Assembly (NCBI RefSeq): GCF_903652925.1
Contig: NZ_CAHLAR010000001.1
Coordinates: forward strand, 620,001-684,000
Direction: 5' to 3'
DNA length: 64,000 nt
DNA from: Achromobacter anxifer
Lineage (GTDB): Bacteria; Pseudomonadota; Gammaproteobacteria; Burkholderiales; Burkholderiaceae_B
Part shown: positions 42,756-51,399 of the stretch, piece by piece
How the letters are laid out: every line of letters begins with the position of its first letter
Numbering within the stretch: the stretch's first letter is position 1
Notes under the pieces: model-generated
Databases searched by the model: none
The model's input: only the letters and a program-made list of their open reading frames with translations
Told to the model about the DNA's origin: nothing
Program-made: the position numbers and the translations under genes

Positions 42756-45700
42756 GTGGACACCCCCCTATCCGCAGGCGCGGCCGAGACCCATGGCCTG
42801 ACGCTGGACGACAAATACACCCGGACCCACGGGCGCATCTACCTGAGCGGCACCCAGGCCCTGGTGCGGCTGCCGCTGCTGCAGAAGCAGCGCGACCTGC
42901 AGGCGGGTCTGAACACCGGCGGCTATATCTCGGGCTATCGCGGCTCGCCGCTGGGCGGGCTGGACCAGGCCCTGTGGAAGGCCAAGCGCCACCTGCAGGC
43001 CAGCGACGTGGTGTTCCAGCCGGGCGTGAACGAGGACCTGGCCGCCACGGCGGTATGGGGTTCGCAGCAGCTCAACCTGTTCCCGGGGGCGGCGCGCGAC
43101 GGGGTGTTCGGCATGTGGTACGGCAAGGGGCCGGGCGTGGACCGCTCGGTCGACGTGCTCAAGCACGCCAATTCCGCCGGCAGTTCGGCGCACGGCGGCG
43201 TGCTGATGCTGGCGGGCGACGACCACGCCGCCAAGTCCTCGTCGGTGGCGCACCAGTCCGAGCACGTGCTGATCGCCAGCGGCATCCCGGTGCTGTATCC
43301 GTCCAATGTGCAGGAGTACCTGGACTACGGCCTGCACGGCTGGGCCATGAGCCGCTACACCGGGCTGTGGGTGGCGATGAAATGCGTGACCGACGTGGTC
43401 GAGTCCAGCGCTTCGGTGGAGGTGGATCCGGACCGCGTGCAGGTGGTGCTGCCCGAGGATGCGCTGCCGGAAGGCGGCCTGAACATCCGCTGGCCCGATT
43501 CGCCCCTGGCGCAGGAGGCGCGCCTGCTGGACCACAAGTGGTACGCGGCGCTGGCCTATGTGCGCGCCAACAAGCTGAACCGCGTGGTGCTGGATTCGCC
43601 GCAGGCGCATTTCGGCATCATGACTGCGGGCAAAGCCTATCTGGACGTGCGCCAGGCGCTCAACGACCTGGGTTTGGACGAGGCCGCCTGTCGCGAGGCC
43701 GGCATCCGCGTGCTGAAGGTGGGTTGCATCTGGCCGCTGGACGCGCAGGACGCGCGCGAATTCGCCACGGGTCTGAAAGAGATTCTGGTGGTGGAGGAAA
43801 AGCGCCAGATCCTGGAATACGCGCTGAAGGAAGAGCTCTACAACTGGCGCGACGACGTGCGGCCGCGCGTCTACGGCAAGTTCGACGAACGCGACAACGG
43901 CGGCGGCGAATGGTCCACGCCGCGCGGCGGCTGGCTGCTGCCCGCGCGCCATGAACTGTCGCCGGCGCTGATCGCGCGCGCCATCGCCGCGCGCCTGGAG
44001 AAAGCCGAACTGTCCGGCGCGCTGCGGGCGCGCATCGCGGCGCGGCTGGCGGTGATCGACGCCAAGGAGCGCGAGGCCGCCCGGCCCACGCTGGTGGAGG
44101 AACGCAAGCCCTGGTTCTGTTCGGGCTGTCCGCACAACACCTCCACCCGCGTGCCGGAAGGCTCGCGCGCGGTGGCCGGCATAGGCTGCCACTACATGGC
44201 GATGTGGATGGACCGCAAGACCGACACCTTCAGCCAGATGGGGGGCGAGGGCGTGGCCTGGCTGGGCCAGAAGGACTTCACGTCCGAGCGCCACATCTTC
44301 GCCAATCTGGGCGACGGCACCTATTTCCATTCGGGCCTGCTGGCGATACGCGCCGCCGTGGCGGCGCGCGCCAGCATCACCTACAAGATCCTCTACAACG
44401 ACGCGGTCGCGATGACCGGCGGACAACCGGTGGACGGCGTGTTGACCGTGCCGCAGATCGCCGCGCAGATGCAGGCCGAAGGCGTGGTCAAGACCGTGGT
44501 GGTGACCGACGAGCCCGAAAAGTACGCCGGCGCCGCCGCGCTGCCGCAAGCCGTGGAAGTGCACCACCGCAAGTCGCTCGATGACGTGCAGCGAGCCTTG
44601 CGCGACATCGCGGGCACCACGGTGCTGATCTACGACCAGACCTGCGCCACCGAGAAGCGCCGCCGCCGCAAGCGCGGCGAGTTTCCCGATCCGCCGCGCC
44701 GCGCCTTCATCAACGAGGCGGTATGCGAGGGCTGCGGCGATTGCTCGGTGCAATCCAACTGCCTGTCCGTCGAGCCGCTGGACACGCCCTTGGGCACCAA
44801 GCGCCGCATCAACCAGTCGTCCTGCAACAAGGACTTTTCCTGCGTCGAGGGCTTCTGTCCCAGCTTCGTCACGGCCGAAGGCGCGACCCTGCGCAAGCCC
44901 GGCATGGCCCGCAACACGCCTGCGCTACCCGAGCCGCCGCAGCCCGTTGCAGCGGCCATCGGCGAGCTTGCGGCCTATCGCGTGGTGATCGCGGGCGTGG
45001 GGGGCACGGGCGTCGTGACCATAGGCGCGCTGCTGGGCGCGGCCGCGCACATCGAAGGCAAGGGCGTCACGGTGCTGGACATGGCCGGCCTGGCGCAGAA
45101 GGGCGGCGCCGTGCTCAGCCACGTGCAGCTGGCCAACCGCCCCGAAGACCTGCACGCCACGCGCGTGGCGCTGGGCGAGGCGGACCTGGTCATAGGCTGC
45201 GACGCCCTGGTGTCGGCTTCGCCCGAGGTGCTGTCGCGCTTGCGGCCGGACCATGGCCGCGCGGTGGTGAACAGCACGGCGGCGCCGACCGCCGCCTTCC
45301 TGTCGCAGCCCGGCTGGCGCTTTCCCGGCGCGCAGGCCGAGGCCGCGCTGGCGCGCAGCACCGGCGGGCACTGCGATTTCATCGAAGCCGGGCCGCTGGC
45401 CGAGGCCTTGCTGGGCGACGGCATCTACGCCAATCCCTTGCTGCTGGGCTATGCCTGGCAGTGCGGCGGCCTGCCCTTGTCGCGCGACAGCCTGCGGCGC
45501 GCGATCGAACTAAATGGCGTGTCCGTCGAGAAGAACCTGGCCGCCTTCGAACTGGGCCGCCAGGCCGCATATCACGGCGCGGATGCGCTCAAGCCCGCGC
45601 CGCAGGCCCGGGTGGTGGCGATGCCGGAGTCCCTGGACGGTCATATCAAGCGGCTGGCGGACCATGTGCGCGCCTATCAGGACGAGGCCTACGCGGCACG

Positions 45701-46298
45701 GTTCAAGGCCGCGGTCGACGCCGTGCGCGTGCGCGAGGCCAGCCTGCCGGATCCGCAGCGCTTCGAGGTCACGCTCGCGGTGGCGCGCAACCTTGCCAAG
45801 CTCATGACCTACAAGGACGAATACGAAGTGGCCCGCCTGTACGTGGACCCGCCCTTCAAGGCCCGGCTGCGCGAACAGTTCGAAGGCGAGCCGGGACGCG
45901 ACTACCAGCTGCGCTACCACCTGGCGCCGCCCGCGCTGGCGCGCCGCGACGCGCGCGACCGCCTGCGCAAGCGCGTCTATGGTCCGTGGATGGCGCTGGC
46001 GTTCCGCGCCCTGGCGCCCATGAAGCGGCTGCGCGGCACCTGGCTGGACCTGTTCGGCAAGACCGCCGAGCGCCGCATGGAGCGGCAGCTGGCCGCCGAT
46101 TACCTGGCGCTGGCGGAGGAATTCTCGCGGACCCTGGACGCGGCCAATCGCGACGCGGCGCTGGAGTTGGCCGCGCTGCCGGATGCGATCCGCGGCTATG
46201 GCCACGTGAAGGAGCAGAGCGTGGAGCGGGCACGTCAACAGCAGGCTGCGCTGTGGCAGCGCTACCGGACGCCCGCCAGGGAGGAACTTGCCGCCTGA
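42756..46298 (+). CDS. indolepyruvate ferredoxin oxidoreductase, fused IorA-IorB type
   Basis: 1180-aa cytoplasmic enzyme that oxidatively decarboxylates arylpyruvates (from Trp, Phe, Tyr) to aryl-acetyl-CoA using ferredoxin. The GTG start follows AGGAGA. Order: alpha-type pyrimidine-binding domain (~25-250), TPP-binding domain with CSGCPHNTST (~455) and GDGTYFHSG, a cysteine cluster CEGCGDCSVQSNC (~663) plus CNKDFSC/GFCPSF, then the beta/gamma domain GVGGTGVVTIGALLGAAAHIEGKGV (~748), and a C-terminal DUF6537-like domain (~960-1150). This single-chain form is common in aerobic proteobacteria. It is monocistronic with a terminator behind it and a divergent LysR. Confidence 0.93.
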   Translation: MDTPLSAGAAETHGLTLDDKYTRTHGRIYLSGTQALVRLPLLQKQRDLQAGLNTGGYISGYRGSPLGGLDQALWKAKRHLQASDVVFQPGVNEDLAATAVWGSQQLNLFPGAARDGVFGMWYGKGPGVDRSVDVLKHANSAGSSAHGGVLMLAGDDHAAKSSSVAHQSEHVLIASGIPVLYPSNVQEYLDYGLHGWAMSRYTGLWVAMKCVTDVVESSASVEVDPDRVQVVLPEDALPEGGLNIRWPDSPLAQEARLLDHKWYAALAYVRANKLNRVVLDSPQAHFGIMTAGKAYLDVRQALNDLGLDEAACREAGIRVLKVGCIWPLDAQDAREFATGLKEILVVEEKRQILEYALKEELYNWRDDVRPRVYGKFDERDNGGGEWSTPRGGWLLPARHELSPALIARAIAARLEKAELSGALRARIAARLAVIDAKEREAARPTLVEERKPWFCSGCPHNTSTRVPEGSRAVAGIGCHYMAMWMDRKTDTFSQMGGEGVAWLGQKDFTSERHIFANLGDGTYFHSGLLAIRAAVAARASITYKILYNDAVAMTGGQPVDGVLTVPQIAAQMQAEGVVKTVVVTDEPEKYAGAAALPQAVEVHHRKSLDDVQRALRDIAGTTVLIYDQTCATEKRRRRKRGEFPDPPRRAFINEAVCEGCGDCSVQSNCLSVEPLDTPLGTKRRINQSSCNKDFSCVEGFCPSFVTAEGATLRKPGMARNTPALPEPPQPVAAAIGELAAYRVVIAGVGGTGVVTIGALLGAAAHIEGKGVTVLDMAGLAQKGGAVLSHVQLANRPEDLHATRVALGEADLVIGCDALVSASPEVLSRLRPDHGRAVVNSTAAPTAAFLSQPGWRFPGAQAEAALARSTGGHCDFIEAGPLAEALLGDGIYANPLLLGYAWQCGGLPLSRDSLRRAIELNGVSVEKNLAAFELGRQAAYHGADALKPAPQARVVAMPESLDGHIKRLADHVRAYQDEAYAARFKAAVDAVRVREASLPDPQRFEVTLAVARNLAKLMTYKDEYEVARLYVDPPFKARLREQFEGEPGRDYQLRYHLAPPALARRDARDRLRKRVYGPWMALAFRALAPMKRLRGTWLDLFGKTAERRMERQLAADYLALAEEFSRTLDAANRDAALELAALPDAIRGYGHVKEQSVERARQQQAALWQRYRTPAREELAA

Positions 46299-46630
46299 GG
46301 CGCGCTCGGGCGTTTCCCACAGGGCGGCCGGCGGCCGCCCTTTTTCTTTCTGCGCCGGCCATTAGGGATTCCCCGCCGCTTTGCGCCGGCCGAAGCCATG
46401 CTTAAGCAATTCTCAATAGGCATGCGCCAGGGCTTGAGTCAGAGTTCCTGTTCATGAAAACGGCCGCCAGACGCCGTTGCCAGCCGTGCAGCCAGGCGCG
46501 GCGGCCGTCATGCCCGCACACAGAAGATTGCCTGCCTTTGCACGCCAGCGGCGAACCCGGGAGACACCGGGCGCCAGCTGATCGGCCGTTGCCGTCCGGC
46601 ACCGGTCCCTGTTGGATCGAGGAGACAACA
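46299..46630. other. 332-bp intergenic region after indolepyruvate oxidoreductase
   Basis: It contains the terminator at 46322-46349 and a direct repeat TGCGCCGGCC at 46351-46360 and 46382-46391. The rest (46392-46630) should carry the promoter of the lactonase/ABC operon, but no clear hexamer pair is seen. The final GGAGACAACA is the ribosome site of the next gene. Confidence 0.5.
46322..46349 (+). terminator. intrinsic terminator after indolepyruvate oxidoreductase
   Basis: GGGCGGCC (46322-46329) and GGCCGCCC (46333-46340) form an 8-bp stem with a 3-base loop, followed by TTTTTCTTTC. Perfect intrinsic terminator geometry, 24 bp after the stop codon. Confidence 0.92.
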
Positions 46631-47488
46631 ATGAGCAAGAGTTGGAAAACGCTGTTGGGCGCGGTGGCGGTAATGGCGGGAGGCTGGGCCCATGCGGCCG
46701 ACGCGCCGCCCGACATCAAGCTGATGCAGCTGTCCGTGGGCAAGATCGAGCTGGACAAGGGCTTCATGACCGCCATGGTGGACGTGGGCACCAAGATCAA
46801 GATTCCCGTGCCGGCCTACGTGATCCAGCATCCCCGCGGACTGGTGCTGTTCGACACCGGCATGAACCAGGCCACGGCCGACGGCAACTGCGCCAATTAC
46901 TGGGGGCAGGGCCTGTGCGGCGCGTTCAATTCCATCCAGGGGCGCGACGAAGTGGTGGACCGCCAGCTCAAGGCCGCCGGCTTTGACGTTAACGACGTGA
47001 AGTACGTGGTCTATTCGCACTTCCACCTGGACCACGCCGGCAATATCAAGATGTTCCCCAAGGCGCGCCACGTGGTGCAGAAGGCGGAGCTGCGCGCCGC
47101 CTGGTGGCCCGAGAAGTTCCAGCGCGCGGCCTATGTCATGAAGGACTTCGACACCACGCGCGACTACGACTTCATCCAGGTCGAAGGCGACTTCGACCTG
47201 TTCGGCGACGGCAGCATCGTGCTGCTGGACACCAAGGGCCACACGCAAGGCCACCAGTCGCTGCAGGTCAAGCTGAAGAACACCGGCACGGTGCTGCTGG
47301 CGGCGGATGCCATCTACACGGGCGAGAACGAGGCGGGCGTGATTCCGGGCATTACCTGGAACACGGCGGCGTCGATGCTGGCCATCGACCGCCTCAAGCA
47401 GATCCGCGACGCGCGCCAGGGCCAGCTCTGGTACAGCCACGACGCGGAACAGCACGCGCAGAACGCCAAGACCAAAGTCTTCGACTGA
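46631..47488 (+). CDS. exported metallo-beta-lactamase-fold hydrolase (AHL-lactonase-like)
   Basis: 285 aa from the ATG at 46631. A signal peptide (to about residue 22, GWAHAADAPP) is followed by an MBL domain: IQHPRGLVLFDTGMN, the zinc motif SHFHLDHAG (HxHxDH, ~residues 131-139), LLDTKGHTQGHQS (third His) and AADAIYTGENE (bridging Asp). The pattern is that of N-acyl homoserine lactonases of the AttM/AiiB group, but those are cytoplasmic, while this one should be periplasmic. It begins an operon: the next gene, an ABC ATPase, starts 10 bp after its stop. Confidence 0.87.
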   Translation: MSKSWKTLLGAVAVMAGGWAHAADAPPDIKLMQLSVGKIELDKGFMTAMVDVGTKIKIPVPAYVIQHPRGLVLFDTGMNQATADGNCANYWGQGLCGAFNSIQGRDEVVDRQLKAAGFDVNDVKYVVYSHFHLDHAGNIKMFPKARHVVQKAELRAAWWPEKFQRAAYVMKDFDTTRDYDFIQVEGDFDLFGDGSIVLLDTKGHTQGHQSLQVKLKNTGTVLLAADAIYTGENEAGVIPGITWNTAASMLAIDRLKQIRDARQGQLWYSHDAEQHAQNAKTKVFD

Positions 47489-47498
47489 GGACAGCGCC

Positions 47499-48458
47499 AT
47501 GCAGCCGGTAGTCGCCTTGCATGAGGTCTGCAAGTCGTTCGGGCCGCGGCAGGTCCTGCACTCCCTGAGCCTCACGGTGGGGCCGGGCGAGATCGTGGGC
47601 CTGCTGGGGCCGAACGGCAGCGGCAAGACCACCACCTTGCGCCTGATGGCAGGCTTTTACGCGCCCGACAGCGGCCGCATCACGATCCGCGGCCGCCAGC
47701 CGGCCGCGGGGCGCGGCAATGCCGATATCGGCTATCTGCCCGAACGCGCGCCGCTGTACGACGCGCTGACGGTATCGCAGTACCTGGAGTTCGTCGCCGG
47801 CGTCAAAGTCGCGGGCGGCGCTGGCGCCCGGCGCCAGGCGATCGAACGCGCCATCGACGGCTTTGACCTGCAGGGTGTGGCGCGTTCAGTCATCGGCCGG
47901 CTGTCCAAGGGCCAGCGCCAGCGCGTCGGCCTGGCGCAGGCCGTGTTGAACGATCCGCCGGTGCTGCTGCTGGACGAGGCCACCAATGGCCTGGATCCGG
48001 TGCAGATCGTCGAGGCGCGCGCCATGATCCGGCGCTGCGCGGCGGGGCGGGCGGTGGTGTTCAGCAGCCATCTGATGCAGGAAGTTGAAGCCTTGTGCAC
48101 GCGCATCGCCATCCTGCGCCAGGGGCGGCTGGTGGAAGACGCTGCGCTGGGCGAGACGCCGGCCGCGCTGCAGCTTAGTTTGACGCTGCCGCAGGCGCGG
48201 CATGGGGCCCTGCGCGCCGCCTTGTGCGCCTGTCCGGGCGTCAAGGGCGTCGATGCCGAGGCGGTCGACGCGATGCACAGCAAATGGCGCATAGGCTGGG
48301 ACCGCCGCGAAGGTGGCGAGGCGACTTGCGACGCGGTGCTGCGCATCGTGCTGGCCCATGCCGAATTGCGCGCCGTGCTGTCCATGCACGATGCGGTCGA
48401 AGCCCGCCTGCTGGCCGCGCTGGCGCCCAACGACGCGCCGTTGCGGAGGCGCGCATGA
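47499..48458 (+). CDS. ABC transporter ATPase (Gld-type exporter)
   Basis: 319 aa. Walker A GPNGSGKTTTLRLM (~40-53), signature LSKGQRQRVGLAQA (~138), Walker B VLLLDEATNGLDP (~155) and H-loop FSSHLM. The C-terminal ~90 residues form an extra domain, as in GldA/CcmA-like exporter ATPases. Its stop overlaps the start of the permease gene (ATGA). With permease, GldG-like and DUF4340-like genes following it forms a four-component ABC system, and with the lactonase-like gene a five-gene operon. Confidence 0.93.
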   Translation: MQPVVALHEVCKSFGPRQVLHSLSLTVGPGEIVGLLGPNGSGKTTTLRLMAGFYAPDSGRITIRGRQPAAGRGNADIGYLPERAPLYDALTVSQYLEFVAGVKVAGGAGARRQAIERAIDGFDLQGVARSVIGRLSKGQRQRVGLAQAVLNDPPVLLLDEATNGLDPVQIVEARAMIRRCAAGRAVVFSSHLMQEVEALCTRIAILRQGRLVEDAALGETPAALQLSLTLPQARHGALRAALCACPGVKGVDAEAVDAMHSKWRIGWDRREGGEATCDAVLRIVLAHAELRAVLSMHDAVEARLLAALAPNDAPLRRRA

Positions 48459-49168
48459 AAGGTTTTCTGGCTTTGTACCGCAAGGAACTGCGCACCGACT
48501 TCGGCTCGCCCGTGGCGCTGGTGGTGGTGGCGGTGTTCTGGGCGCTGTCGGGCTATCTGTTCAGTTTCAACCTGTTCTTCGTCAGCACGGGGCAGATGGT
48601 GACCGCCTTCCACAACATGACCATCCTGCTGATCCTGGTGATGCCGCTGGTCAGCATGCGGGCCTTCGCCGAGGAAGCCCGGCAGGGCACGCTGGAACTG
48701 CTGCTGACCTTGCCCCTGCCGGATGTCACGCTGGTGGCGGCCAAGTACGCGGCCGGCCTGACCGTGCTGGCGCTGATGCTGGCGGGAACCGCTTCCGCGG
48801 TGCTGCCGCTGGCCTGGTACGGACAGCCGGACTACGGGCCCATCGCCGGCGGCTACATCGGGGTGTTCCTGTATGGCGCGCTGTTCCTGGCCATCGGTAT
48901 CGCCATGTCAAGCGCCTGCACCAACCAGATCGTGGCGGCCAGCGCCACCTGGGGCGTGCTGGTGCTGTTGTGGTTCATAGACTACCCCGCGGCGCTGGAC
49001 GCCTTTCCGGCGCTGTCGCCGTTCTTCCAGGCGCTGTCGCTGTCGGCGCAGCATGTGGACTTCATACGCGGCGTGCTGCCCGGTCCTGCCACGGTCACGC
49101 TGGCCAGCCTGACGCTGCTGGCGCTGATGGTGGCGGCCGTCAATCTCAAGCGCTGGAGGCTGCGATGA
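48455..49168 (+). CDS. ABC-2 type permease (GldF-like)
   Basis: 237 aa with six predicted helices: ~20-40 (VALVVVAVFWALSGYLFSFNL), 55-75, 100-125, 135-155, 165-185 and 215-235. The pattern MPLVSMRAFAEEARQGTLELLLTLPLPD between helices is typical of GldF/NosY-like ABC-2 permeases. Overlaps both neighbours by 4 bp (ATGA at each end), so all are translationally coupled. An inner-membrane channel for the ATPase encoded just upstream. Confidence 0.92.
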   Translation: MKGFLALYRKELRTDFGSPVALVVVAVFWALSGYLFSFNLFFVSTGQMVTAFHNMTILLILVMPLVSMRAFAEEARQGTLELLLTLPLPDVTLVAAKYAAGLTVLALMLAGTASAVLPLAWYGQPDYGPIAGGYIGVFLYGALFLAIGIAMSSACTNQIVAASATWGVLVLLWFIDYPAALDAFPALSPFFQALSLSAQHVDFIRGVLPGPATVTLASLTLLALMVAAVNLKRWRLR

Positions 49169-50547
49169 ACCGCCAGGCCGCGCGCCGCGCCGGGCGGCGC
49201 CTGGGGCTGTGGCTGCCCGTGATGGCGGTGGCGGCGCTGCTGCTGGCTCTCAATCTGTGGGCGTCGCGCCACCTGGGGCGGTTGGACCTGACCGCGCAGC
49301 GCCTCTACAGTTTGGCGCCCGAGAGCATCGAGGCGGCGCGCCAGATCGGTTCGCCAGTGGAGGTGACCTGGTTCTATGACCTGCGCAACAAGAGCATGGT
49401 CGACGCGCTGGAGCTGCTGCGCCAGTACGAGCGCGCCAATCCGCTGATCCAGGTGCGCGGCGTGGATCCGGCGCTGCGTCCGGCCGAGGCGCGCGAGGCC
49501 GGCATCCAATTCGCCGGCAGCGCGGTGCTGGCGTCCGGCGAGCGCCGCATGACCATCAACGGCGGCACCGAGACCGATTTCACCAATGCGCTGATCCGCA
49601 TCAGCCAGCGCGGCGCGCAGACGGTCTGCTTCACGCAGGGCCATCGTGAGGCCGCGCTCGACAGCCTGACTTCGCTGGACGATCTGGAAGAGCACGATGG
49701 CGATGAAAATCTGGTCGCCCGGGTCGAGGTGCATGAGCAGCACGGCATGGCGATGGCGCGCAACGCCCTGCGCACATTGGGCTTCGCCACTCGCGGCGTG
49801 AACGCGGGCAGCCTGGCGCAGGCGCTGCCGCAATGCGTGGTGCTGGTGGCAGCCGGTCCGCGCGCGCCGTTCGGCCAGGACGATGCGCAGGCGCTGCGCG
49901 CCTGGACCGGCGCGGGCGGCAAGACCTTGCTGCTGTTGGAGCCGGATGCGCCCCATGGCCTGGATGGACTGCTGGGCGATTTCGGCATCGCGCGAGCGCC
50001 GGGCGCACTGTCGGACCCGGCCAGCCACTACCGCAACGATCCCGGCAGTCCGGCCGTCAGCGACTACACGCGCCACAAGATGACGCGCGGGCTGCCCCTG
50101 AGTTTCTTCCCCGGCGCGGCGGGCCTGGAACCTGCGGGCGACAGCCTGCCCCGCGGCGTGGTGGTGACGCCGCTGGCGCAAACCTCCGACCAGGCGCAAC
50201 TGCCCGGCCGGCCCGCAATGCGCTACGCGCTGATGGCTCTGGCGACGCGCAACGCGCAGGCCGCGGGCGACGAGGGCGCGGCGCTGCCCATGCTGCTGGT
50301 GGCGGGAGACAGCGATTTCGCGACCAATCGGCATTTCGCCACGCTGGGCAACGGCGCGCTGTTCACCAACGCGGTATCGCTGCTGGCGGGCGAGGACGCG
50401 TTGCTGACGATCCGGCCGCGCCACTATGAAAACCGCCGCGTGGAACTGAGCAACCGCCAGATGCGCGCGGTCTTCTGGACCAGCACCGTGGCTTTGCCCT
50501 TGCTGGCGTTGATGGCCGGGCTGCTGCTGTGGTGGAGGCGGCGTTGA
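49165..50547 (+). CDS. GldG-like ABC auxiliary protein
   Basis: 460 aa. One N-terminal helix (~residues 13-28), a large periplasmic domain of the GldG/ABC_transp_aux type (starting RLDLTAQRLYSLAPESIEAARQIG, with VCFTQGHREAAL and LLLLEPDAPHGLDG) and a C-terminal helix (~438-455) before RRR. The acid/His-rich stretch EEHDGDENL lies mid-domain. GldG proteins help GldAF export in Bacteroidetes; in proteobacteria their cargo is unknown. Translationally coupled on both sides. Confidence 0.88.
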   Translation: MNRQAARRAGRRLGLWLPVMAVAALLLALNLWASRHLGRLDLTAQRLYSLAPESIEAARQIGSPVEVTWFYDLRNKSMVDALELLRQYERANPLIQVRGVDPALRPAEAREAGIQFAGSAVLASGERRMTINGGTETDFTNALIRISQRGAQTVCFTQGHREAALDSLTSLDDLEEHDGDENLVARVEVHEQHGMAMARNALRTLGFATRGVNAGSLAQALPQCVVLVAAGPRAPFGQDDAQALRAWTGAGGKTLLLLEPDAPHGLDGLLGDFGIARAPGALSDPASHYRNDPGSPAVSDYTRHKMTRGLPLSFFPGAAGLEPAGDSLPRGVVVTPLAQTSDQAQLPGRPAMRYALMALATRNAQAAGDEGAALPMLLVAGDSDFATNRHFATLGNGALFTNAVSLLAGEDALLTIRPRHYENRRVELSNRQMRAVFWTSTVALPLLALMAGLLLWWRRR

Positions 50548-51083
50548 ACGGCGCGCGCGCCGGCTGGGCGATTTTGCTGGCAGCAGGCGTGGGCCTGTCG
50601 CTGTGGCAGTGGCACGATGCCGCCGGTTCGCCGGAACGCCACGGCGGCCATACCCATCTGCATGACGATGCCGGCAAACCGGCGCGGCTCTATGCCTGGG
50701 ATGCGGCCGAGGCGGCGCAGGTGGTCCTGGCCACGCCCGCGGCCACGCTGAGGCTGCAGCGGAGCGGGGAAGGCTGGGCCTCGACGCCGCCCGGGGCGGG
50801 CGCGAGCTTCGATGCCGGAGCGTTCTTGGCGCTGTTCTCGCAAGCGCGCAGCGATCGCACGCTGGCGCCCCAGTCGGACCAGCCCTATGGGCTGGCGCCG
50901 CCGCAATTGCGCATCGACGTGCGCGATGCCGCTGGCGCCACGCTCGCGAGCCTGGACGTGGGCGCGCTTGCCCCGGATGGACTAGGCCGTTATGTGCAGG
51001 TGCCGGGCGAGCAGGCGATAAGAATCGTCCCCGACTACCAGACCCGCGCGCCGCTGGCGGCGATGGCGCCGAAGCGGCCTTGA
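50544..51083 (+). CDS. DUF4340-like membrane-anchored protein of the Gld-type operon
   Basis: 179 aa from a TTG start at 50544 that overlaps the upstream stop (TTGA) and has GGAGG 5 bp before it; GTG codons at 50529/50532 are alternatives. One N-terminal membrane anchor (GWAILLAAGVGLSLWQW) and then a metal-binding-looking stretch (ERHGGHTHLHDD). The remainder is a small beta-rich domain such as seen in DUF4340 proteins that accompany GldG. Last gene of the lactonase-ABC operon. Confidence 0.78.
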   Translation: MNGARAGWAILLAAGVGLSLWQWHDAAGSPERHGGHTHLHDDAGKPARLYAWDAAEAAQVVLATPAATLRLQRSGEGWASTPPGAGASFDAGAFLALFSQARSDRTLAPQSDQPYGLAPPQLRIDVRDAAGATLASLDVGALAPDGLGRYVQVPGEQAIRIVPDYQTRAPLAAMAPKRP

Positions 51084-51399
51084 GGCAACGGCACTCTATC
51101 GGCCGCGAAGCCGGGCTTGCACAAAGATAAATAGGCGCTGAATAGGCGCATACCTATACTTCAAAACCATTAACGGGCGGGTTGCGATGGTGCCGAAAGG
51201 CGCTTGCGCAATCCGCCGAATAAGCGCCTTCCGGGCTGCCGCGCGATGCACTGCGGGCGGACGCGGCAAGGTTGATAACGAGACTAGGGCGCGCCGCGCG
51301 CGCCAGGGCGACGGCCCGCACAGCCAGGCTTGCGATTGACGTTGCAGGGGCAACGCATCCGCGGGCGGGGACGGTGCACAGCGCTTAGGGAGAAAACGC
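51084..51399. promoter_or_regulatory. 316-bp region upstream of the liv operon with a direct repeat
   Basis: A direct repeat AATAGGCGC lies at 51130-51138 and 51141-51149, 11 bp centre to centre (one helical turn), just upstream of a good -10-like TATACT at 51155-51160. The -35 position is poor, which would fit an activator bound to the repeats. No other feature seen, apart from the TTG start's ribosome site GGGAG near 51388. Confidence 0.4.

Noticed and set aside
46454-46630. N-terminal extension of the MBL-fold protein
   Set aside because: Cys/Arg-rich, unlike a protein start. The ATG at 46631 follows GGAGACA and starts a clear signal peptide.
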